A model generated the notes under the pieces. It was given only the letters and a program-made list of their open reading frames with translations, made no database searches and was not told where the DNA came from. Position numbers and translations under genes: made by a program. Source: Cymodocea nodosa (Eukaryota > Streptophyta > Magnoliopsida > Alismatales > Cymodoceaceae). Taken from it: a stretch of 64,000 nucleotides of DNA. The stretch covers positions 14,317,001 through 14,381,000 of the forward strand of contig CM072336.1 of NCBI GenBank assembly GCA_036874045.1, read 5' to 3'. This document shows, in pieces, positions 56,596 to 64,000 of the stretch (positions are counted from its first letter, which is position 1; each line of letters starts with the position of its first letter).

Positions 56596-59500
56596 TGTAT
56601 TGTTGTGAAAAGTTAAATCATAAACTTGTTTATACAGCAATGCTAGAAAACTTGTTTAATTTATTTTTATGCTTATATAAATAATTACTTTTAGAAGTAA
56701 ACAAACAACCTTTCACATAAATTTGATATTAAATCCAATTTGTATTTTTAACTGCAAGTGCACAATATATATTGTATTTGTATGCAAGTATAGGTCGATC
56801 CCATAGAGATTAAGTAAGAATTGTGTATTGTTCTGATTTTTATATTAGAGTTTATATGTGTTCAATTAAGTTAACTCCATGAGCCTACCTTTCTAGTTCA
56901 ATACTGCTATTTATAGAGGAAATCGGTCAATCATTGGGTGGTTCTACAAATTGTAAATAACATCAATTAAGCTCTTTAATGTTAGGTAATATTAGATTTA
57001 TCATTAAATAACACTAACATTCAGATATTTCAAACGGTAACCATTAAAATCTTTAAGTATCTGGAATGAATCAATTTTAGTAAATAATAAAACTATTTTC
57101 TATTTTTCTGAATCAAACAAACATAAAACATTCACAATACTAACAATGATAACATTAATCACGATATAAAACAAACAATACAACACTTTAATACTAAATA
57201 TAAACACAGATAATTTGTTGTTTTTAGTATTTTTGTTTTGATATGTTCCTAAAGATGTGCAAAAGGTCAAATGCAAAAATCTCTATTGATAGTAAAAACT
57301 TCCATCACTACATGCAACGCCATTACACTATTGAAAACTTAATTACTTACAATCTTGCCTCCTCTCCCTATAGAATCGTGAATCCAAAATTGTAAGATAA
57401 TCTCTTCTTCAGCATACTGGCATCAACCCGAAGTCAAGGCTAGCGTAGGATCGTATGGCTACATAAGAGAGGGGTGAATTGTGTTTTTCAATATTTTCAA
57501 TTATAATTGAAACTTCAAAATTAAAAATAAGTTGAGATACTGTTTTCATAAAATCATTTTATTCAAGGTTTCAATTACAATATACAATTCAATTCTCCTC
57601 AGAAATTGTAGATGCAATTATATAACGATACCATGTTTCATCTATTTAATTTCATAACTATAAACAAAGAAAACTAATTTGCGAAATTTAAAATATTTCT
57701 CCCTGTTTGAGATATTTTTTTTTCTTCTTCTTCTTTTTTAGCAATTCTTTAGTGACGAATATCTGACTTTCTTTGCTTCACCGAATTTGCTTTCTTTTGA
57801 TACTTTAGATCTTTAGTGACATAAATCTGACTTTTTCTGCTTTACTGAATTTTCTTCCATCTAAGAGCTTTTCCCAAAAAGGTGTTTTTGATCCTTGAAA
57901 ATATATTTCGTTTTGTGTGTAGGGATAATTTGATCAACGAGAACTCTATGCCTTTTATATTGTATCTTCATTTCATGCATATCCTCCACATTTAATCATT
58001 ACTAGTTTTCCACTTCTTCACATCTTCTCTTTTTCCTTCATCGAAATACACAAGTTCTAACTCACGTTTACATTTCAAATTTTCTTTAATCATCAATCCT
58101 AGATCTTTGAAAAATTTCCTGCAAAATAAACTTTCTTGTCCAAAATTTTTCATTAAGTGTAATAAGAAGTCGTTACTTTAATGTTAACTAAACGAGTAAA
58201 ACAAGTAGATATATAACTTAATGTTTCTAACTTAACGAGTTCCTCATGTGCCAATTCATGTGACAAGTACTGTAGCTAACTCACCGAACTAAGTCCGTAG
58301 TGTTACGCTAACTCAACAAACTAGCTTTATTGTGTTATAGATAACTCAATGAACCAATAATAAACAAATGTTTTTATAATAAGAATTTTATCACATGCAA
58401 TAATAACAACTTAAGTTTATAATGCTAACCTAACGCGTTGCCTTAGTGTTCAATATAGCAACTCAACGCGTTTAGTTATGTTAACTTAACGAGTTAAACA
58501 TGTGCAACTCACGTGATACAATATAACATTCATAACCTTTAATTTCACCACGTGTACAATACTAACTTAATGAGTTTATCTCTTCCTTTTTCCCTTTTAG
58601 TCACTAACTTAACGAGTTCTCATGTGACCTCTATACAAATAACACTTTAACTTAACGAGTTGTCTAAACATGCACTGTTCATGATACAAAAAATATAACT
58701 TTAAAACATATCGTGCTTTTCAATAAAAACATATGTTAACTTAACGTTTAGTTAAATGAGAAATTAATGCAACGAAACGACTAGTTATTTAACTTAGTAT
58801 AATTTCAGATCTAATACACACAAGTATTTATATTAGTAAACTTTTTCTATATTAATTGATGTTCTTAATTTACTTTCACAAGAAATAGTAATTGAGCAAA
58901 TATGATTACTTTCATTCAACACACATTATCAAAACAAAATACTCAACAATTAGAAGCTTTATGATCTCTTGAGATATAAGTCGAGGCTTGGTGAAAATGG
59001 CTTCCTTTGCTGCATCGTGATCACTCCTCACAGTAGTTGTCAATCACTGTGTTTAGCTCAGAATCGACCCGACATCAGGAAAGTATCCTCATAAACCTTC
59101 GATGGTTGGTGATTTTGGTGGTGGTGTGGAGCTTTAGGGAACTTCTAATGCTTCCTATAGTTAGTGCGGTTCTCCACCTATACACATACACACACCTTTT
59201 CTTCATCTTTCTCCTCTTCTTTTATATTTCTTTCTGTAGTAACTACTTCTGCTTAGATGATTGGTTGGATTTCCTTCGTTCATATTAACAATGGTGATTT
59301 CTTCTTCATTCCACGAGTGAATTCCTGTGTGATACATGCAATCATAGTTTTTCTTCATATTGTATCTTCTCGTAACTTCTTCTTTATAAGTCTTGATTTT
59401 AGTCAAACACTTATCCTTTAAGTCCTGTAAAAGCTCGAACACTTATCTGTAACTCTTTGAGTTTTTGCACCTGCAAAACATGTGATTGAACATAGAAAAC

Positions 59501-59780
59501 TTATTTGTTCATTAGTCATTTTATAAAACTCAAACAGTTATCTATCCATGCATATAAAAACTCGAACTATCTAACTCTTCGATTTTCCTTACTAAATGCA
59601 CATGGAGTACATGTGACAACTTAAAACATTAAAAACACACGTGTAGATAACTTAACTATACGAGTTCAGATATTTCGGATACTTACAACTATAAGTATTT
59701 GAAACTTATGTGCTTTTCGGATAGTTAGCACCTAACCTTTCGAAAGATAACTTAAGTCAAGTTTCCAACACATGACACGT
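56596..59780 (-). repeat. 3' LTR of element G (two blocks around a nested LTR)
   Basis: Blocks 56596-57443 and 58949-59780. The end TGTATTG (plus reading) is the CACAA.ACA subtype shared with element F. It contains the conserved block (about 59010-59130) and TATA at 59219-59226 (minus). It joins F-box sequence directly at about 59780. Confidence 0.85.
57444..58948 (-). repeat. Solo SIRE LTR (L) inside element G
   Basis: A minus-strand LTR of about 1.5 kb, TGTTGAGTATTTTG...ATCCTACG. Other TR-GAG LTRs read GGCTAGAAGCTTTACG through this site, so the insertion point is clear. The flanks GCTAG and ATTAG are an imperfect duplication. It belongs to the same LTR subtype as 5616-7211 and 42190-43768. 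Confidence 0.9.
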
Positions 59781-59985
59781 ATGATTAAATGACTATGATT
59801 AAATGACTTCCATAAAAATCCATCTGTAATCTCAATCATTTTGTAGCTTATAGTCCATGAAAATATTTTTCTCTAACACATTCTTTAATTTCCTTTGACA
59901 CACAACACAATCTACATAAATCTTTAGTTGATAAGTTACTCAGTACTTCCCTTAGTGCATCTAGTGGTAATTTCATCAATTCCAT
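59781..59985 (-). pseudogene. F-box cargo start in element G
   Basis: On minus from ATG 59985 it carries the same F-box (LPLDALREVLSNLS, then DLCRLCCVSKEIKE) as element F, followed by the stretch with FLWKSFNHS. The rest of the cargo is absent: the LTR follows at 59780. It confirms that the F-box is family cargo. Upstream, 59986-60070 keeps a better splice donor (GGGTAAGTAAG) than element F. Confidence 0.75.
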
Positions 59986-60205
59986 TTATTGTGATTTTGT
60001 ATAACATAAACAAAAATTTAACAGAGATAACAATTAACATAGCTACTTACTTACCCTCATGGAGTTAGGTCATAACTCAATGGACTAAGTTCGTTGAGTT
60101 AAGTAATAACTCTACGATAATACTAACTATAATTAAACTTACATTTTTTTCTTTTTATATTTTTCTACTTACTATATTATACATAGTTACTTTAGTTATA
60201 ATGCT

Positions 60206-60992
60206 TCATTCAATTTCCCTCCCATAGGAGGTATCAATTTCATTAACAGGGTTAGGTACTGCTTGCATTGGCAATCCTCCCATAGGTCTAACTTTTATTG
60301 ATTCCTTCTATCTAGGGGGTGTATTTCTATTCATATTTTGATTTTGAATGGCAGCATTTCCAAATACATGATTTAGACGATTGTTTAATTGTTGAATTAT
60401 CTTCTCTAACTTCTCTAGTCTAGATCCTTGTTCAATTTATGCTTTATAACTTATATTTTTGTCATTTATATTTTCTCCTCCCTAGAAATTGTTATTTCTC
60501 CAAGATAGGTTTGGGTGATTTCTCCAATTAGGATTATAAGAATTTCCAAAGTTATCTTTCTAGTTTCTAGCATAAATAATATCTAAGTCATTAATGTTCA
60601 CATTCTTTTCTACTAGTTTTTGATTTAATGATAACTCTTCTACTTTCTTTGTTAATTCAGTTAATTTAATTTCAAGTATAGTGCTTGAATCTATTTCATG
60701 CATTCCCCTTGGCAATATTCTTTTATCTATAATAGCTTCAGCCAAGTTTTCCCATTGTGCAGTTTTTTTGCAAAGTTTTCTAAGTATGCCTATGCTTCCT
60801 CACTACATAGTTTTAAAAATCCATTATGACAAGTAGATTCTAATAAAGCTTTTGTTGAAACATCTATGCCTTCATAAATTATACCTATTAATTGTGCTTT
60901 ACTCATTGCATGATATGGACATTGAGTTAGTAAATCTTTAAATCTTTCAAAATATTTCCAGAATGATTCTCCCTATTTCTAGCTACACATTA
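60206..60992 (-). pseudogene. Ty3-type gag C-terminal region of element G
   Basis: On minus it runs from the WKYFERFKDLLTQCP-like segment through YEGIDV, SEEA.AYLENF, the coiled coil (ELTKKVEELSLNQKLVEKN) and the Asn-rich tail, to a natural stop at 60206. The gag N-terminus is absent: the LTR joins at about 60993. Broken. Confidence 0.8.
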
Positions 60993-62364
60993 ACTTCTGT
61001 CACTACATGCGACGTGATTACACCACTGAAAACTTAATCACTTACTATCTTGCCTCCTCTCCCTATAGAATCGCGAATCAAGAATTGTAAGATGATCTCT
61101 TCTTTAGCATACTAGCATCAACCCAAAACCAAGGTTAGAAGCTTTACGATCTCCTAAGATATGGGCCAGTGCTTGGTGAAAATGGCTTCCCTTTCCACGA
61201 CGCGATCACTCCTCACAATGGTTGTCAATCATCGTGTTTGGCTCAGAATCGACCTAACATCAAGAAAGTATCCTCACAGGCCTTCGATGGTTGGTGATTT
61301 TGGTGGTGGTGTGGAGCTTCAGGGAACTTTCGATGCTTCCTGTAGTTAGCGTGGTTCTCCACTCTGCACACACACTTTCTTCATCTTTTTCCTCTTCTTT
61401 TATATTTCTTTCAATAGTAACTACTTCTACTTAGATGATCAGATAGATTTCCTTCATTCATATCAACAATGGTGATTTCTTCTTCATTCCTCGAGTGAAT
61501 TCTTGCACAATACGTGCAATTGTGGTTTTCCTTCGAATCTCCTATTTTTGCAATTACTATAGTGGCATATTAGAAAATAAATGGTCCGTAGAGTTACAGC
61601 TAACTTGACGAACTTACTTCGTTGATTTACTATAAAACACGTGCAATAAAGAAAGATCTTATAAGCTACTAACACAACGTGTTACCTTAGTGTATATTCA
61701 AGTAACTCAACGCTTATAGTTATGCTAACTTAACGAGTTATACATGTACAACTCACGTGACAAAATAAAGCATTTAAATTCAATACGTGCATAATTCTAA
61801 CTTAACGAGTTCAGATATTTTGGATGCTTACAATTATAAGTATCCGAAACTTATATACATTTCAGATAGTTAGCACCTAACCTTTTGAAAGATAACTTGA
61901 GTCAAGTTTCCAGCACGCGGCACATGTCCTTAAGCAATTTTATGATAAAAAGATATTTTGAATACTTGCAACCCTAACTATCCGATGCTTAGACACATTT
62001 CATATAGTTACCAGATAACTTACCGAAAATCCACTTAAGTCATGCATTAAGATTACAACACGTGTACTCCAAGAAATAATAAAATATTCTTTAAGCATTT
62101 AAAACATAATTATCCGGTACATACAATATAACTCTCCGAAATAACAGAAAATTCGGATACTTAAGAATTAAAGACCTACAACTTATTGACAGTTCAGAAA
62201 TGTACTTAATTAACGTTAATTTCCTGAAATTATGTAGATTCTTTCATTAAAGCATATATTAGTGTAATTATAACATAATGACTTAATTCTCATATGATAA
62301 GCTAAATATTATGTAATTAACCATCATTTAACCGTTAATATTATGTACTTTTTCATTCTAAATA
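60993..62364 (-). repeat. 5' LTR of element G (incomplete)
   Basis: Starts on minus with the family LTR start in drifted form (TATTTAGAATG). It holds TAACTATCCGA arrays at 61960-62180 and CTAACTTAACGAGTT with CACGTG at 61690-61810. The conserved block is at about 61205-61310. Confidence 0.85.
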
Positions 62365-62755
62365 AAGAGTTTAAAGATTTAAATACATATACTCTAGATG
62401 ATCTCATAGGAAATTTGACAACCTATGAAGTACAATATTTAGACCCAAAAGGAAAGAATCCTAGAAGGATCTTGCTTTTAAGGCTGATAAAGTCTTAGAA
62501 GTCACTAGTGATTCTGATGATGATTTACTTTTGTTGACTAGAAAATTTAAAAATATGTTAAAGAAATGTAAGAGCTTCAAATTAGCAAATACAACTAGAG
62601 ATATGGAGAAGAAGTCATTTTTGAAGGAAAAAGTCATTTGCTATAAATGCAATAGGCCGAGTCACTTTCAAATTGATTGTCCTCTCAACAAGTACAAGAA
62701 GAATCCTATAAAGGATTTTAGGGACAAGAAGTTTAAAAAGAGAAGGGCAACTAAG
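62365..62755 (+). pseudogene. Gag zinc-knuckle region of element J
   Basis: It continues gag after element G. It has a YTLDDLIGNLTTYE-type end of the UBN2 domain, an SDSDDDLLLLTRKFK stretch (in part), and a CCHC knuckle, CYKCNRPSHFQIDC, at about 62639-62680, followed by a Lys-rich tail. Broken. Confidence 0.8.
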
Positions 62756-63299
62756 GAAAGGAATTTTAGTCTTAGATTTACTTGAATTACAACTAATAAA
62801 TCCTTTATTGACTTGAGATTTAAGATATTCAGGATAATCAAATCCTAAGCCAAATTTATATGACACCCTTGGAATACTAGTTAGTTTGTCTAACTTAGTT
62901 TGACTTAAATTTCATTTCTCAATTATGGAATTTAACTCTAGCTCTCTCAATTTTAGTACATCAATTTCTAACTCAAGATCATTTATATTAATTCTCAGTT
63001 TTTCATTTTTAGATTCTACTTTTAATTTCTCAATATTTATATTTTATATTTGTTCATGCAAAAGAAATTCATTAAATATAAATCTATGCAAATCTATAGC
63101 ATGTTTTTCATTATCACATTTAAATTTTTCTAAAGTTGTAGATAGGAAACAATTTTCTTCTTCTACAATAGACAAAGAATTTCTAATATTCTTATTTTCC
63201 AATTTACAAGCTTTAAGTTTATGCAATAATACATTATAAGCATATAATAATTCATCAAAGTCACAATATAAATGATTTTCAAAATCAGAAATTACCTTA
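62756..63299 (-). mobile_element. SIRE gag fragment K
   Basis: A minus-strand piece matching 17010-17560 of element A: YKFGLGFDYPEY, a coiled-coil stretch, LEKFKCDNEKHAIDLHRF and SIVEEENCFLSTT. The junction with J lies in AAAGGAA, present in both elements, so joining by microhomology is possible. The right end is cut by the element starting at 63300. No LTR attached. Confidence 0.8.
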
Positions 63300-63650
63300 G
63301 GCTACATTTGGTAGAGGAGTTGGAGTGCACCCTTGCATTGGAACGCATGCTTTAAACAAATAGCTGAGCTCTTCATCGACGCTAGAAGCACTAGAGCTAC
63401 AGTGACGGCCCACAAAGCATATTTTTGGGTGTTGTATTTTCCCAACTCCAACAAGGTGTCATCGATTGAAAGTCCAGAATACCTTCATCACCTCTGCAAC
63501 CCTAAACAGTGCCTCTGCGACATTCACCCTAAACAGTGTCTTTGTCGATCTGCGATGGAGTAAGCTCCTCTTTCACTTGGTTTTTTCTTTTATCGATCTA
63601 CGACCATCATATATTTTAAGCATTGAAACATTAGACACTCAAACACATTA

Positions 63651-63693
63651 CATTGGAAATGATATATTACCCTTTCTCTACTGCATTTGGATT
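63651..63693. repeat. 43-bp direct repeat, first copy
   Basis: CATTGGAAATGATATATTAC and the 23 bases after it recur at 63958-64000 with about three differences. The spacing is 307 bases. It may be part of a longer tandem unit that continues beyond the window. Confidence 0.75.
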
Positions 63694-63957
63694 ATATTGC
63701 CTTGCCATTTGACATCAAAGCTTTTTTGTCTCACCAAAAGGGGTTTCTAGGTCAATAAAATCCTTATGGTTGAATGCATCTCTTCTCGCATGCTTCTTCT
63801 CAACTTTCTTTGATCTAGTCGATGCCTTTTGTTTTTCCCATAGAGTATGATTGAAAATGGGAAACAAACCAGAATATTTAAAAAAAAAAATTCTACAATA
63901 CCTTTTATAGTTGTATATCATCAATCTAGGTAAATTTCATATATGGAAATAATGGAG

Positions 63958-64000
63958 CATTGGAAATGATAAATTACCCATTCTATACTGCATTTGGATT
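63958..64000. repeat. 43-bp direct repeat, second copy (at window end)
   Basis: Second copy of 63651-63693, ending CTGCATTTGGATT at the last base of the window, so its true length is unknown. Confidence 0.75.

Larger units (their letters stand above)
56596..62364 (-). mobile_element. TR-GAG element G with AAGAG duplication
   Basis: Minus-strand element flanked by AAGAG at 56591-56595 and 62365-62369, inside the gag of element J. In element order it has a 5' LTR (62364 down to about 60993, incomplete), gag (60992-60206), a spacer, an F-box cargo start (59985-59781), and a 3' LTR (59780-58949 and 57443-56596), interrupted by a solo SIRE LTR (57444-58948). No pol, internal purine tract or shared module is recognisable. 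Broken. LTR text of the two ends can be compared only in part. Confidence 0.85.
55981..62755 (+). mobile_element. SIRE-like element J internal part, split by element G
   Basis: The gag part of a plus-strand Copia element distinct from A-C. The first block is 55981-56595 and the second is 62365-62755, rejoined by the AAGAG duplication on either side of G. It ends at about 62756, where minus-strand SIRE gag fragment K begins. No pol is seen. Broken. Confidence 0.8.
63297..64000. mobile_element. Possible Harbinger/Tourist-type terminus, runs off the window
   Basis: The retroelement fragment stops at TTA (63297-63299). Then GGCTACATTTGGTAGAGG begins, which resembles the GGSC..GTTTGGT ends of plant PIF/Harbinger and Tourist elements, whose target duplication is TTA/TAA. 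The matching inverted end is not in the window. Inside are two close copies of a 24-bp unit with CCCTAAACAGTG (about 63498-63546). The 63333-63563 frame has no ATG and is not called. This could also be old host DNA. Confidence 0.3.

Noticed and set aside
63498-63546. Interstitial telomere-like CCCTAAAC
   Set aside because: Only two copies within a 24-bp duplicated unit; no tandem TTTAGGG array.
63333-63563. 76-codon frame with repeated PKQCLC
   Set aside because: It begins with TTG, and the repeat comes from a 24-bp DNA duplication. I see no protein support.

Overview
This window looks like a repeat-dense, AT-rich stretch of a flowering-plant nuclear genome. Almost all of it is nested LTR retrotransposons. 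No tRNA, rRNA, bacterial operon or complete ordinary host gene is recognisable. The plant assignment rests on SIRE/Maximus-type Copia elements with tRNA-iMet primer sites, Athila/Tat-type Ty3 gag sequences, and an F-box gene of plant style. Every retroelement here is treated as a fossil; all appear broken, truncated or reduced to solo LTRs.

Two families dominate. The first is a SIRE-like Copia family with LTRs of about 1.5-1.75 kb, 5'-TGTTGAG...CCTACA-3'. It has gag, PR-INT-RT-RNaseH and an extra ORF after pol. The second is a non-autonomous Ty3-like family of the gag-only (TR-GAG) kind, with LTRs of about 2.0-2.2 kb. It carries gag, then a captured F-box gene, and has no recognisable pol. 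F-box cargo sequence occurs in three separate copies of this family here. Between an internal purine tract and the LTR, this family also carries about 1.1 kb that is clearly homologous to the stretch between pol and the extra ORF of the Copia family, so the two families have exchanged sequence.

Layout: 1-1446 is unassigned flank ending in an LTR-U5-like stub. 1447-5576 is the 3' half of a TR-GAG element, copy F1 (F-box cargo, shared module, LTR). 5577-7246 is a SIRE LTR with a leader remnant and a 35-bp spacer. 7247-19968 is the best preserved SIRE element, A (minus strand). 19969-23863 is TR-GAG element D (minus). 23864-43768 is an older SIRE element, B (minus), interrupted by a solo SIRE LTR (24601-26358), by a SIRE derivative C without pol (29537-36709, plus) and by a solo TR-GAG LTR, E (36970-39201). 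43769-51966 is the fullest TR-GAG/F-box element, F (plus), which itself holds a solo LTR of another Copia family, H (45378-46708). 51967-about 55390 is a Tork-like Copia fragment, I (minus). About 55390-62755 is the 5' part of another SIRE-like element, J (plus), split by TR-GAG element G (56596-62364, minus), which contains a further solo SIRE LTR, L (57444-58948). 62756-63299 is a SIRE gag fragment, K (minus). From 63300 there is a possible Harbinger/Tourist-type terminus running to the window end.

Target-site duplications support several insertions: ACTCC around 24601-26358, CCTAA/CCTAT around 29537-36709, TTTGC around 36970-39201 and AAGAG around 56596-62364. They give a relative order of insertion. 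All similarity statements are hand comparisons within the window; no database search was run.
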